DNA from: Novispirillum itersonii subsp. itersonii ATCC 12639
GTDB lineage: Bacteria > Pseudomonadota > Alphaproteobacteria > Rhodospirillales > Rhodospirillaceae
Reading direction: 5' to 3'
Assembly (NCBI RefSeq): GCF_000381985.1
Contig: NZ_KB907339.1
Coordinates: forward strand, 124,001 to 188,000
DNA: 64,000 nt
Under the pieces are notes generated by a model. The model was not told the origin of the DNA, ran no database searches, and saw nothing but the letters and a program-made list of their open reading frames with translations. A program made the translations under genes and the position numbers. Shown piece by piece: positions 8,906 through 18,305 of the stretch (position 1 is its first letter; the number at the start of each line of letters is the position of its first letter).

Positions 8906-9820
8906 TCAGGATTTCCGGTCCAGAACGTATTGGACCACATCGCGCAGCAGGTCTGCCTCGCCGTCAAACACCTTCAGGTGGGAAATGGCCTGTTCACCAA
9001 GGATGCGGGCATGGTCGCGGGCCCGGTCCAGCCCCAGCAGGGTGACAAAGGTCACTTTGCCCGAGGCGGCATCCTTGCCCAGAGACTTGCCAAGGGTGGC
9101 CGGGTCGCCTTCCACATCCAGCAGATCATCAACAATCTGGAACGCCAGCCCCAGATCATGGGCATAGGCCTGCAGGGCATGCCGCAGCTGGGGCGGGGCC
9201 TTGCCGAGGATCGCCCCGGCCATGCACGAAAAGCCGATGATCCGCCCGGTCTTCATCTGGTGCATCCGGGTGATGGCCGCGACATCCAGCGCATCGCGGG
9301 CTTCGCCGTGACGCTCGGTCAGCAGGTCAACCATCTGTCCGCCGACCATGCCGTGCGGCCCGGCGGCCCGGGCCAGCTCGCTGACCAGCTGGCAGCGCAC
9401 CGACGGATCGGCATGGGTTGTTTCGGCGGCGAGCACCTCAAACGCCCGGGTCAGCAGGGCATCCCCGGCCAGAATGGCGGTCGCCTCATCAAAGCGGCGG
9501 TGACAGGTGGGGCGGCCACGGCGCATGTCATCATTATCCATGGCCGGAAGGTCATCATGGATCAATGAATAGCAGTGCAGCATCTCCACCGCGGCGGCGG
9601 TGCGCAGGGCCGACCGCTCCGCCACGCGGAACATCTCGGCGGTGGTCAGCACCAGAAACGGGCGCAGGCGTTTGCCGCCGCCAAGGACGGAATAGCGCAT
9701 GGCCTCGAAGACCCGCCCTTCCGGGTCGGTCACATCGGGGATCAGCAGATCAAGGGTGCTGTCCACCGCTTCGGCGCGGTCACGCAGGGCAGCCTGCAGG
9801 GCGTCGCTCATACCGGGCAT
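8906..9820 (-). CDS. ispA: Farnesyl/geranyl diphosphate synthase (polyprenyl synthetase)
   Basis: 304 residues, the usual size for IspA. It condenses dimethylallyl and isopentenyl diphosphates to farnesyl (possibly geranylgeranyl) diphosphate. Both Asp-rich motifs are clear: IHDDLPAMDNDDMRRGRPTCH and FQIVDDLLDVEGD; GGGKRLRPFL is the substrate-binding Lys/Arg element. Start ATG 9820 follows AAGGGG. It begins 13 bases after the xseB stop and precedes dxs, the standard xseB-ispA-dxs order. Product chain length cannot be read with certainty. Confidence 0.93.
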   Translation of the reverse strand: MPGMSDALQAALRDRAEAVDSTLDLLIPDVTDPEGRVFEAMRYSVLGGGKRLRPFLVLTTAEMFRVAERSALRTAAAVEMLHCYSLIHDDLPAMDNDDMRRGRPTCHRRFDEATAILAGDALLTRAFEVLAAETTHADPSVRCQLVSELARAAGPHGMVGGQMVDLLTERHGEARDALDVAAITRMHQMKTGRIIGFSCMAGAILGKAPPQLRHALQAYAHDLGLAFQIVDDLLDVEGDPATLGKSLGKDAASGKVTFVTLLGLDRARDHARILGEQAISHLKVFDGEADLLRDVVQYVLDRKS

Positions 9821-9833
9821 GCGGGCAGTCCCC

Positions 9834-10088
9834 TTAAACCGGATCAAACGGGGCGGTTCCGGCGGCGGTGCCGTCGGCGGAAACCATGATTTTTTCCACC
9901 TTGGTGCGGGCTTCGGCCAGACGGCGCTCGCAGTGGCGTTTCAGGTGCGATCCGCGCTCGTAAGCGGTGACGGCTTCATCAAGGCGGACCTGTCCGCGTT
10001 CCAGCTGCTGCACGATCTGTTCCAGTTCGCGCAGGGCGTCCTCGAAGCTCAGGGCTGCGATCTCGGCGGGCAGGGCGGTATCGGTCAT
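9834..10088 (-). CDS. xseB: Exodeoxyribonuclease VII small subunit
   Basis: 84 residues, normal size. XseB binds the XseA large subunit to form the ssDNA exonuclease. The family core is obvious: LSFEDALRELEQIVQQLERGQVRLDEAVTAYERG, followed by an R-x-A-E-A-R-T-K-V helix. I chose ATG 10088 because GGGGAA precedes it; the frame is open much further upstream without coding signs. It leads the xseB-ispA-dxs cluster. Confidence 0.93.
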   Translation of the reverse strand: MTDTALPAEIAALSFEDALRELEQIVQQLERGQVRLDEAVTAYERGSHLKRHCERRLAEARTKVEKIMVSADGTAAGTAPFDPV

Positions 10089-10236
10089 GCTGTCGGGCTT
10101 CCCCATGATCTGGGTGTCCGGTCTGTCGGACGGGCGGAATGGCGGCCAGAATATAGCCCGTAGATCCCGGCTGGCAAGACGACAGCGCAGGCGGGGGCGG
10201 ATTCCTTCCTTCCCCGCCTGCGGTCGGTGCCGTGGT

Positions 10237-13200
10237 TTACTCTGCCGCCTGCGGGGCGTCGGAGCTGTCCGGGCGGCGGCCAAGGCCCTGCAGCCACTGG
10301 CTCAACCGTTCAAAATACAGGTACAGCACCGGGGTGATGAACAGGGTCAGCGTCTGCGACACCACCAGCCCGCCGACCACCGCCAGCCCCAGCGGGCGGC
10401 GCAGTTCCGCAGCCGCCCCGAAGGCGATGGCGATCGGCAGGGTGCCCATCAGGGCGGTCATGGTGGTCATCATGATCGGGCGGAAGCGCAGCAGGCAGGC
10501 CTGCTCGATCGCTTCCCGCGGGGACAGGTTCTGTTCCCGCCGGGCCGCCACCGCAAAGTCGATCATCATGATGGCGTTTTTCTTGACGATCCCGATCAGC
10601 ATCAGCAGGCCGATGATGGCGATGACGCTTAGATCTTCCTTGAATAAGATCAGGGTTGCCAGTGCCCCCAGACTGGCGGAGGGCAGGCCGGAGAGGATGG
10701 TGATCGGGTGGATGAAGCTTTCATAGAGAATGCCCAGCACCACATAAATCACCAGCACGGCGGCAGCCAGAAGCACCCCCTGATTGGACAGGGTCTGCTG
10801 GAACACCTGCGCTGTACCGGCAAAGCTGGTGGTGATGGTCACCGGCATCGCCAGTGCCCGTTCGGCTTCATGGATCAGGTCAACCGCATCGCCGAGCGAC
10901 ACGCCGGGGGCAAGGTTGAAGGACAGGGTTACCGCCGGCATCTGCCCCTGATGGTTGACCGACAGCGGCCCGACGGTGCGGCGGACCGCCGCAAAGGAAT
11001 CCAGCGAGACCAGAGACCCGGTCGAGGAGCGGACATAAACCAGCGACAGGGCTGATTCATCCTGCTGATAGCGGGGGTCCAGCTCGATCAGCACCGCATA
11101 GTCGTTTGACGGGGTATAGATAGTCGCCGCTTCGCGCTGGCCGAAGGCACTGTACAGGGTGGACCTGACCTGATCGACGTTAACGCCGAGGCTGGCGGCC
11201 TTTTCCCGGTTGATGTCGATGTAGACCTGCGGGTTATTCCGTTCCAGATCCGAGGCGACGTCCTGAAGCTGGGGGATCCGCCGCATGGCGTCCTGCAGTT
11301 TGTCTGACCAGTCGTACAGGTCATGCAGGTCCAGCCCCTGTAAGGTATACTGATAGGTGTTTTTCGATGACCGCGCCCCGATCCGCAGGTTCTGCACCGG
11401 GTTGAGGTAAACGGCGATACCGGGGATTTTGCCGACTTCCTTCCGCAGATCCTGAATCACCTTTTCAATCCCGGGCCGTTCGCTGCGCGGTTTCAGGGTG
11501 ACGAACATCCGGCCGGAGCTGATGACCGAGCTGGCCCCGCCGCCGATGGCGGAGGTGGCCCCGGCGACTGCCGGATGGGCCTGAACGGTGGCGGCCACCA
11601 GCTTCTGCTTTTCGACCATTGCATCGAAGGAAATGTCAGGGGCCGCCTCCACCGAGACGGACAGCTGGCCGATATCTTCCGTCGGGAAAAAGCCTTTCGG
11701 CACTTCGCGGAACAGGACAACGGTGCCGATCACGGTGGCGATCATCAGCAGACCCATCACCGCCATATGGTCAAGGGACCACAGCAGGCCGCGTTTGTAG
11801 CCGCGCAGCAGGGCATCGAACCCGGCTTCCAGTGCCCGGCCGACCGGGCCTTCTTCCTCCCCGTGTTTTTCGCGGGTCAGGAAGCGGGAACACAGCATCG
11901 GGGTCAGGGTCAGCGAGACCACGGCTGACACCATGATGGCGATGGTCACCACCACGGCGAATTCGTGGAACACTTTGCCGACCACCCCGCCCATCAGCAG
12001 GATGGGGATAAACACCGCCACCAGCGACAGGGTGATGGACAGAATGGTGAAGCCGATTTCCCGCGCCCCTTTGATGGCGGCGTCGAACGGCTTCAGCCCT
12101 TCTTCGATATAGCGGACGATGTTTTCCAGCATGACGATGGCGTCATCGACCACCAGCCCCACCGACAGGGTCAGCGCCAGCAGCGAAATGTTATCGACCG
12201 AAAACCCGAGCAGATACATGGCCCCGGCGGTGGCGACCAGCGAGATCGGCACCGCCAGAGTCGGGATCAGCGTTGCCGCCGCCCGCCGCAGGAACAGGAA
12301 AATCACCATCACCACCAGAACGATGGTCAGGATCAGGGTAAACTCCACGTCCTCCACGGCTTCACGGATTGAGGTGGAGCGGTCGTTCATCAGGTCAATC
12401 GACACCGAAGGCGGCAACTGGGCCCGGAAGGCGGGCAGCTGCTGCCGCACCAGATCGACCACCTCCACCGTGTTGGCTTCCGGCTGGCGCTGCACGGCCA
12501 GCACGATGGCACGGGTGCCATTGTACCAGCTGGCGGTACGGGCATTTTCCACACTGTCCAGCACGGTGGCGACATCCCCCAGGCGGACCGGGGCATTGCC
12601 GCGCCAGGCAATGATCAGATTGCGGAAGGCGTCAGCATCCGGCAGCTGCGGGTTGGAGGTCAGGATCATCTGCTGCCGCGCCCCGCTGAGGCTGCCGACA
12701 GGAGTGTTGGAATTGGCCGAGGCCAACGCCTTCTGCACGTCATCCAGCCCGATGCCGCGCAGGGCCAGCGCATTGGGTTCCACCTGTACCCGCACAGCAT
12801 ATTTCTGCGACCCGTAGACCAGCACCTGCGCCACCCCGGACAGGGTGGCGATGCGCGGCTGCACCACGGTTTCGGCAAAGTCGTTCAGCTGTGACAGCGG
12901 CATGGTCGGCGAGCTGAGGGCCAGCAGCACAATGGCGGCATCCGCCGGGTTGACCTTGCGGTAGCTGGGGGGCGTCGTCATCTCTGACGGCAGGCGGCGC
13001 AGGGTGCGGTTGATCGCCGCCTGCACATCCGCCGCCGCACTGTCGATATTGCGGTCCAGCACAAACTGGATGGAAATCGAGGTCGATCCGAGGTTGGAGG
13101 ACGAGGTGATGCTTTCCACCCCGGCGATGGTCGAGAATTCCCGCTCCAGCACGGTCGCCACCGAGGCCGCCATGGTTTCCGGGCTGGCACCGGGCAGGCT

Positions 13201-13347
13201 GGCGGAGACGTTGATCACCGGAAAATCGACGCTTGGCAGCGCGGCGACCGGCAGCTTTTTATAGGCAAACAGCCCGAGGACCACCACGGCGATTGACAGC
13301 AGAAGCGTCATCACCGGGCGGCGGATACAGAGTTCCGAAACATTCAT
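10237..13347 (-). CDS. RND multidrug efflux permease (MdtB/MdtC-like)
   Basis: 1036 residues, a full-length HAE1-type inner-membrane proton/drug antiporter with two repeats of six membrane helices and two periplasmic loops. Seen: the N-terminal helix ELCIRRPVMTLLLSI, TM4 acidic pair in VGLVVDDAIVMLENI, and TM10 Lys in GIVKKNAIMMIDFA. The opening SELCIRRPVMT and overall pattern are closer to MdtB/C than to AcrB. The start lies five bases after the stop of the adaptor gene. No outer-membrane TolC gene is adjacent, so a TolC elsewhere is presumably shared. Confidence 0.93.
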   Translation of the reverse strand: MNVSELCIRRPVMTLLLSIAVVVLGLFAYKKLPVAALPSVDFPVINVSASLPGASPETMAASVATVLEREFSTIAGVESITSSSNLGSTSISIQFVLDRNIDSAAADVQAAINRTLRRLPSEMTTPPSYRKVNPADAAIVLLALSSPTMPLSQLNDFAETVVQPRIATLSGVAQVLVYGSQKYAVRVQVEPNALALRGIGLDDVQKALASANSNTPVGSLSGARQQMILTSNPQLPDADAFRNLIIAWRGNAPVRLGDVATVLDSVENARTASWYNGTRAIVLAVQRQPEANTVEVVDLVRQQLPAFRAQLPPSVSIDLMNDRSTSIREAVEDVEFTLILTIVLVVMVIFLFLRRAAATLIPTLAVPISLVATAGAMYLLGFSVDNISLLALTLSVGLVVDDAIVMLENIVRYIEEGLKPFDAAIKGAREIGFTILSITLSLVAVFIPILLMGGVVGKVFHEFAVVVTIAIMVSAVVSLTLTPMLCSRFLTREKHGEEEGPVGRALEAGFDALLRGYKRGLLWSLDHMAVMGLLMIATVIGTVVLFREVPKGFFPTEDIGQLSVSVEAAPDISFDAMVEKQKLVAATVQAHPAVAGATSAIGGGASSVISSGRMFVTLKPRSERPGIEKVIQDLRKEVGKIPGIAVYLNPVQNLRIGARSSKNTYQYTLQGLDLHDLYDWSDKLQDAMRRIPQLQDVASDLERNNPQVYIDINREKAASLGVNVDQVRSTLYSAFGQREAATIYTPSNDYAVLIELDPRYQQDESALSLVYVRSSTGSLVSLDSFAAVRRTVGPLSVNHQGQMPAVTLSFNLAPGVSLGDAVDLIHEAERALAMPVTITTSFAGTAQVFQQTLSNQGVLLAAAVLVIYVVLGILYESFIHPITILSGLPSASLGALATLILFKEDLSVIAIIGLLMLIGIVKKNAIMMIDFAVAARREQNLSPREAIEQACLLRFRPIMMTTMTALMGTLPIAIAFGAAAELRRPLGLAVVGGLVVSQTLTLFITPVLYLYFERLSQWLQGLGRRPDSSDAPQAAE

Positions 13348-13352
13348 GGCGG

Positions 13353-14534
13353 TCAGCTCCCGCTGCTGGCAGACGGGGCTTTGGCACCGGACTCAACCAC
13401 GGCACTGCCGGGGATCAGGCGGGATGCACCGTCACGGACCACCCGGTCCCCTTCCTTTACACCGCCGGTCAGCACCGCCAGCCCGTCAGTCAGGCGGGCG
13501 ACGGTGACCGGATGCATCTGGGCTTTGCCGTCTGTGTCGATAACGTAAACGAACGGCCCTTTCTGGCTGGCCTGTACCGCTTCCACCGGTACGGTCAGGG
13601 CGTCGGCATCGGTACGCAGAATGGCGGTGACGTCAACAAACTGGCCGGGCCACAGGCGGGTGTTGCTGTTGGTGAACTCTGCCTTTGCCAGAACGGTGCC
13701 GCTCTGCTGTTCGACCTGACTGTCGATGAACACCAGCGTCCCCTGTTCCGGCGGGGTGGCGGTATCCCCGGGCACCTGCGCCGCAACGCGCACCGTGCCC
13801 TGTGCCATGGCCTGCCGCAGACCGGGCAGGTTCCGTTCAGCCACCCGGAAGGAGACCTGAATCGGGCGCAGCTGGGTCAGGGTGACCAGCGCGGTGGCAT
13901 CCCCGGCCCGGACCGAGGCCCCCGGCTTGACGGTCACTTCCCCGGTGCGGGCTGACATCGGGGCGATGATTTTGGTAAAGCTCAGCGCGGTGCGGGCGCT
14001 TTCAATCGCCGCCTGATTGGCTTTGATCGTGCCTTCCAGCGCATTGGCGGTGGCGACGGCGGTGTCGTACTGCTGGCGGGGGGCCGCATTCTGGCGGACC
14101 AGTTCAGCGTAGCGGGTGACGTCGCTGCGGCTTTTCTCAAGCTGGGCGCGGTCGCGTTCCTGATTGGCCTCGGCCTGTGCCAGCTGGGCGCGCAGGCTGC
14201 GGTCATCAAGGGTGAACAGCAGATCTCCGGCCTGTACTTCCTGCCCTTCGGTGAAGTGCACCTGTTCGATCAGGCTGTCGATACGGGCCCGCACCGCAAC
14301 GGTGGCGACCGGCTGGGCGGTGCCGATGGTGGTCAGCTTCAGGTCGACCGGCTGGCGGGTCACCGGGGCCAGCACCACCGGCACCGGGCGTTTCTCGGCG
14401 CCGGGGCTGCCCTGTGCGGCGGTGCCCCCGGCAGGTTTGCCCCCGTCGGTTTTACTCTGGCTCCACCACATTCCCGCTGCGGCCATGGCCACAACTGCCA
14501 CCCCGGTCAAGATCACGCGACGCTGCATCTGCAT
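13353..14534 (-). CDS. RND efflux periplasmic adaptor (MdtA-like)
   Basis: 393 residues. An N-terminal membrane anchor (RRVILTGVAVVAMAAAGMWW, no lipobox) is followed by a low-complexity linker, a biotinyl-lipoyl-like half motif (V-R-A-R-I-D-S-L-I-E-Q-V), a coiled-coil hairpin (about 125-190), the second lipoyl half, and the beta-barrel and membrane-proximal domains. It links the permease downstream to an outer-membrane channel. ATG 14534 and ATG 14528 are both possible; the longer frame to 14783 runs through the divergent promoter. No local regulator gene is evident. Confidence 0.9.
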   Translation of the reverse strand: MQMQRRVILTGVAVVAMAAAGMWWSQSKTDGGKPAGGTAAQGSPGAEKRPVPVVLAPVTRQPVDLKLTTIGTAQPVATVAVRARIDSLIEQVHFTEGQEVQAGDLLFTLDDRSLRAQLAQAEANQERDRAQLEKSRSDVTRYAELVRQNAAPRQQYDTAVATANALEGTIKANQAAIESARTALSFTKIIAPMSARTGEVTVKPGASVRAGDATALVTLTQLRPIQVSFRVAERNLPGLRQAMAQGTVRVAAQVPGDTATPPEQGTLVFIDSQVEQQSGTVLAKAEFTNSNTRLWPGQFVDVTAILRTDADALTVPVEAVQASQKGPFVYVIDTDGKAQMHPVTVARLTDGLAVLTGGVKEGDRVVRDGASRLIPGSAVVESGAKAPSASSGS

Positions 14535-14730
14535 CCACTCTGCTGTTTTGCTGTTTTTCTGCGGTGCCCCGGTGGGCGGGGTCTGTTGGTGGCCCTGTTC
14601 ATGAGCAGTCCTGAAACTCTTCGCCACAAGATGCGCGTTCCGGGGCGGAATGCAACGGTTGACGGCGGTTAAATTTTGTAACACGACCAGTTTCATCCGC
14701 AGTGGACTGAAGATGGCAGGAGAAGAGGCA

Positions 14731-15381
14731 ATGACAGGGCAGGCGATCCATATCCTGTGGGATGGCCCGGCGGATGCCGCCACTGTTCTGGTGCTGGCGC
14801 ATGGGGCCGGGGCCCCGATGGACAGCCCGTTTCAGGCTGCCGTGGCGGCGGGGCTGGCGGGTAGGGGCCTCCGCGTGGCCCGGTTTGAGTTTCCTTACAT
14901 GGCCCGGCTGCGGGCGGGGGAAGGCAGGCGTCCACCTGACCGCGAGCCGGTCCTTCTCGACTGCTGGCGGGCGGTTCTGGGGCAGGTGCGGCAGGCGCAT
15001 CCCGGGGTTCCGCTGGTGATTGCCGGGAAGTCGATGGGGGGGCGGATGGCCACCCTGCTGGCGGCGGACCGGCCGGGGGATGTGCGGGCGGTGGTGGCTC
15101 TGGGCTATCCGTTTCATCCGGCCGGAAAGCCAGAGGCGGCGGCCAAGCGCCTGCAGGCCCTGTATGCCAACCCGCTGCCGATGCTGATCGTACAGGGTGA
15201 GCGTGATGCGCTGGGGGACCGGGGCTTTGTCTCGGCACAGGATCTGCCGCCGCATATCCGTCTGCACTGGTTGCCAGACGGTGATCATTCGTTCAAACCC
15301 CGGCGCAGCGCCGGGGTTACCGAGGCGGAGAACCTGCAGGCGGCTGTTGCGGCTGTGACGGCGTTTCTGACCGCTTTATAA
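14731..15381 (+). CDS. Alpha/beta hydrolase, KANL3/Tex30 family
   Basis: 216 residues. An alpha/beta hydrolase fold with VLVLAHGAGAPMDSPF (oxyanion region), the nucleophile elbow GKSMGGR (Ser), LIVQGERDALG (Asp) and LPDGDHSFKP (His), which together form a complete triad. Substrate unknown. AGGAGAAGAGG at 14718-14728 fixes the start at 14731 rather than the upstream ATG 14713. It stands divergent to the efflux adaptor and alone before a 224-base non-coding stretch. Confidence 0.9.
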   Translation: MTGQAIHILWDGPADAATVLVLAHGAGAPMDSPFQAAVAAGLAGRGLRVARFEFPYMARLRAGEGRRPPDREPVLLDCWRAVLGQVRQAHPGVPLVIAGKSMGGRMATLLAADRPGDVRAVVALGYPFHPAGKPEAAAKRLQALYANPLPMLIVQGERDALGDRGFVSAQDLPPHIRLHWLPDGDHSFKPRRSAGVTEAENLQAAVAAVTAFLTAL

Positions 15382-15492
15382 GGCGGTGCCGGGCTGTAAA
15401 ACCCTCTCGTCGGGCCTGTTGTGCTGTGGCATAATACCCATGTTTCTAATATGGAAATATTGTAATCAGTACAGAGTAGGGAAAGCCGTGTC

Positions 15493-15550
15493 AGCCAGCG
15501 GAAGGGTTGGGGAAGACCAAAGCCGGTATAAAACCGGCATTTCAGCTGGC
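15493..15550 (+). other. Structured leader of the ribbon-helix-helix gene, outer stems
   Basis: GCCAGC (15493-15498) can pair with GCTGGC (15545-15550), enclosing GCCGGT / ACCGGC (15522-15527 with 15533-15538) with an ATAAA loop. The stretch 15382-15605 holds no gene; its AT-rich part at 15430-15470 is the likely promoter zone. Confidence 0.4.
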
Positions 15551-15574
15551 GGGTGTCGCAGGATGGGAAGAGAA

Positions 15575-15605
15575 GGGGGGAACACTCCCCCCGTGGGAAG
15601 GCCAC
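15575..15605 (+). promoter_or_regulatory. Ribosome-binding-site hairpins before the ribbon-helix-helix gene
   Basis: GGGGGG-AACACT-CCCCCC (15575-15592) is followed directly by GTGG-GAAGG-CCAC (15593-15605), whose loop holds the Shine-Dalgarno GAAGG. The ATG begins at the next base. In the folded RNA the ribosome site is displayed in, or hidden by, a small hairpin. Confidence 0.45.
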
Positions 15606-15905
15606 ATGACCAGTCATTCAGAACCGGGCAGCGGATCGAACGCCGTGATTAAGCGCAGCGTCCGCATTGCCCGTCATTCGACGTCAATTTCGCTGGAAGA
15701 CAGCTTCTGGGATGCCCTGCGGGACATCGCCGCCGTACGGGGCCTAAGTCTGAACGCCCTGATCGCAGAGATCGATTCCGCCCGCGCCGGGGATGACCCC
15801 GGCAATCTGTCCAGCGCGGCACGGGTCTATGCGTTGCAGTGGTTCCGCCAGAACGGGCAGCACGGCCAGAACGGACAGGTGGGGCTGGCAGCGGGCCGGG
15901 CCTGA
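15606..15905 (+). CDS. Ribbon-helix-helix domain protein (RHH_4 type)
   Basis: 99 residues. The core KRSVRIARHSTSISLEDSFWDAL followed by R-G-L-S-L-N-A-L-I-A-E-I-D is the alphaproteobacterial RHH_4 fold, a small DNA-binding or partner-binding dimer. The C-terminus is Gln/Gly-rich (QNGQHGQNGQVG). Target unknown. The ATG follows GGAAGG inside a hairpin, and the roughly 110-base leader is strongly structured, so translation may be regulated or self-controlled. No toxin partner is adjacent. Confidence 0.85.
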   Translation: MTSHSEPGSGSNAVIKRSVRIARHSTSISLEDSFWDALRDIAAVRGLSLNALIAEIDSARAGDDPGNLSSAARVYALQWFRQNGQHGQNGQVGLAAGRA

Positions 15906-16007
15906 CCCGGCACCCTGACGGATCTTTCCCCCCGGCGGTGCTGCGGCTATAACACGCCGGTATCCCCTTTCTCCGGGGGGCGCACTGACCGCAGGGGGGT
16001 ACCCGCC

Positions 16008-16481
16008 ATGCCGCGCGTTGATTTCTATCATCTGCAACTGTTCCGGCTGGAGCAGGCCTTGCCGCGTCTGCTCGACCGCGTGCTGAGCAGCGGGCAGCGG
16101 GCGATGGTGCTGGCCGGGTCGGAAGACCGGGTGGAGGATCTGGCCCTGATGCTGTGGGAAGACAAGGGAAGCTGGCTGCCCCATGGCACCAAGCGCGATG
16201 GCCGCCCCACCGAGCAGCCGGTCTGGCTGACCGATGACCCGCAGGATAATGCCAACGGCGCCGGGGTGCTGGTGCTGTGTGACGGCATGGACAGTCCGCT
16301 GGCCGACTCTCTGCCGCGTACTCTTGATCTGTTTAATGGCCGGGATGAGGCGGCGCTGGAGGCTGCCCGTGGCCGTTGGCGCAGGCATGATGTGTCCGGG
16401 CATGCCCTGTACTACTGGCAGCAGGAAGAAAGCGGGCGCTGGACCGAAAAAATGTCTAAAAATATTACCCGTGAGTCGTAA
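16008..16481 (+). CDS. holC: DNA polymerase III chi subunit
   Basis: 157 residues. Family features: start RVDFYHLQ, A-L-P-R-L-L-D-R-V-L-x-S-G-Q-R-A-M-V-L, D-L-A-L-M-L-W, and F-L-P-H-G-T-type SWLPHGTKRDG, then QPVWLTDD. HolC joins the clamp loader (through psi, where present) and contacts SSB. GGGGGG upstream of the ATG serves as ribosome site. It stands alone, between the RHH gene and an unrecognised gene. Confidence 0.93.
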   Translation: MPRVDFYHLQLFRLEQALPRLLDRVLSSGQRAMVLAGSEDRVEDLALMLWEDKGSWLPHGTKRDGRPTEQPVWLTDDPQDNANGAGVLVLCDGMDSPLADSLPRTLDLFNGRDEAALEAARGRWRRHDVSGHALYYWQQEESGRWTEKMSKNITRES

Positions 16482-16580
16482 GACTGAAAAAGTGATTGGC
16501 AGTGAACATATCAAATGCGACTGTTGGCATGATCAGCTGCGGCTGAAAGTTTAACCCGAGGGCAGAAGCTGGGGTTCGCT

Positions 16581-18293
16581 GTGCCACCAAAATATACATT
16601 CGAGGTCAAAGTCCTCCGCGAGAAACGCTGGACTGTCGACCGCATCTTCATGACTGAGACCGAAGCGATCCAACACGCTGAGAAGTTGGTGAAAACCAAT
16701 GCCGCTGATGCGGTGCGTGTGGAGCGGGAGCGGGAACGACACGACGGTACATATACCGCGACCGTGTTGTTTGACCGCACCTGTGACGGAAAACGCAATG
16801 TGCAGGTGGCGATTGTCGCCATCGATACCGCCCCACCCTGTGCCGGGCCCGATGACCTGTATGGTCTGGATGCCCGCCTGACGATGTGGAAAATCCTGCG
16901 CAAGTACTTTGATCACGTCACGCTGTGTCCGTCAGAAATCCTTTATAACTACGGTGCCCTAGCCAAGCTGATGGATAATGACCCGCCGGTCTATCCTGCG
17001 GCGATTGACAAGATTGCCAGCCTTCAGGCCCCGGCGCTGGGCGTTGACAGCCGCGTCCGCCGGGATGAGCTGTATAAGTGGATGGACACCGTCGCCCGCC
17101 GTGCCCGCAGTGCGGAGAAAGAAAAGCGTCTGTTCAAGGAAAGCCTGCAGGATTTCGGCGCGCTGGCCGAAATGGCAACCCTGATCGGCGGGGCGGAAGA
17201 GCGCGATACCCTGATCCGCTGTGCCATCGCGCGGGAGCTTTATACCAACCGCAACTGGCTGTCGAAGCTGGAAAAACTGCTCGAGGCGGTTTCTCCCGAC
17301 ATGCCGCGTGAGGATCTGGCGATCATCGACGGCTTTGTCGCTGATATTCTGGGCTCAGCGCAGGTCATTCAGGAAATTCTTGGCAGCCGTTCCACACTGT
17401 TTAACGCCCTGATGGGGCTGATTGACCTGATGGAAGGCCGGGTGGAGGATGTGCCGCCCCGCGATGTGCCGGAAGTGGCGCAGGTGCTGCGCCGCCTGAT
17501 TGCCGACGGCAACCTGCCTGCGGGGAGCAATGTGCTGCTCGACCGTATTAAGGCCCAGATCAGCAGCAAGCAGCCTCTGAACCGCATTAACCCGGATCAG
17601 GAACATGACTCGTTCCTGAAGCTGATGGCCCGTCTGTCCAACACCCGTGGCTTCCGTGGCGGGCCGGAAATGGCAGAAGTGCTGACCTCCCGCTGTAGTA
17701 TGCAGTTTCAGGAAGGGGGGGTGACCGGGCGGAAGCTGGCGGTCGGGGCGATGATCAATATGATCCGCGATCCGCTGCAGAAAATCCGCTACATGATCTC
17801 CATTTCCGAAACGGAAACCGGGGTGATCTGCGCCGATGTTCTGCACAAAGCGATCAGTCAGCTGAAGGAGTCGATGGGCGACATCAACAAGCTGGTGCCC
17901 GGTAATCTGTCGGCGACCCGCCGCCTGATGGCGGTGACGGATATCCAGAAGGCCCTTCAGGAGTCGGTGCTGACGGAGAGCGTCCGCAACCAGCTGATTG
18001 GCATGCTTGACGACGTTCTGGTCAACTTTATTGAGCGTGAAGGGTTTATCGACCGTCTGGATGACCCTGAACTGGGGCTGCGGGAACGGTCGGTCCGGTT
18101 GATTAAGTTCTGTTCGTCCGGTCTGCTGCTGGAAGGCCGGGCGCTGGAGCTGGCCCGGATGCGGATTGCCGAACATCTCCGCCAGCCTAATTTCGTTCAG
18201 CATTATGTGTCCGAATGTCAGTCACAGAGTGAGGCTGACGAGGCTTTGCGCGATCTGCACCGGCAACTTGCGCTGGCCGGGTTCAGGGGCTGA
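16581..18293 (+). CDS. Unrecognised 570-residue cytoplasmic protein
   Basis: I do not recognise the family. No signal peptide or membrane helix. Residues 1-80 are a compact alpha/beta segment (YTFEVKVLREKRWTVDRIF, then strands around V-R-V-E-R-E-R-E-R). The rest is almost wholly helical with many L-x-x-L-x-x-L patterns, Arg/Glu-rich helices and no catalytic motif. Two Cys occur in CPSEILYNYG and TSRCSMQF contexts, not as metal pairs. The start is GTG 16581 after GGGG; an in-frame stop at 16552 blocks extension. Composition matches the neighbours, so no sign of recent transfer. A long hairpin follows. Its helical repeat style would fit a scaffold or signalling partner (inference). Confidence 0.8.
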   Translation: MPPKYTFEVKVLREKRWTVDRIFMTETEAIQHAEKLVKTNAADAVRVERERERHDGTYTATVLFDRTCDGKRNVQVAIVAIDTAPPCAGPDDLYGLDARLTMWKILRKYFDHVTLCPSEILYNYGALAKLMDNDPPVYPAAIDKIASLQAPALGVDSRVRRDELYKWMDTVARRARSAEKEKRLFKESLQDFGALAEMATLIGGAEERDTLIRCAIARELYTNRNWLSKLEKLLEAVSPDMPREDLAIIDGFVADILGSAQVIQEILGSRSTLFNALMGLIDLMEGRVEDVPPRDVPEVAQVLRRLIADGNLPAGSNVLLDRIKAQISSKQPLNRINPDQEHDSFLKLMARLSNTRGFRGGPEMAEVLTSRCSMQFQEGGVTGRKLAVGAMINMIRDPLQKIRYMISISETETGVICADVLHKAISQLKESMGDINKLVPGNLSATRRLMAVTDIQKALQESVLTESVRNQLIGMLDDVLVNFIEREGFIDRLDDPELGLRERSVRLIKFCSSGLLLEGRALELARMRIAEHLRQPNFVQHYVSECQSQSEADEALRDLHRQLALAGFRG

Positions 18294-18305
18294 TCCGTTC
18301 ATCTG

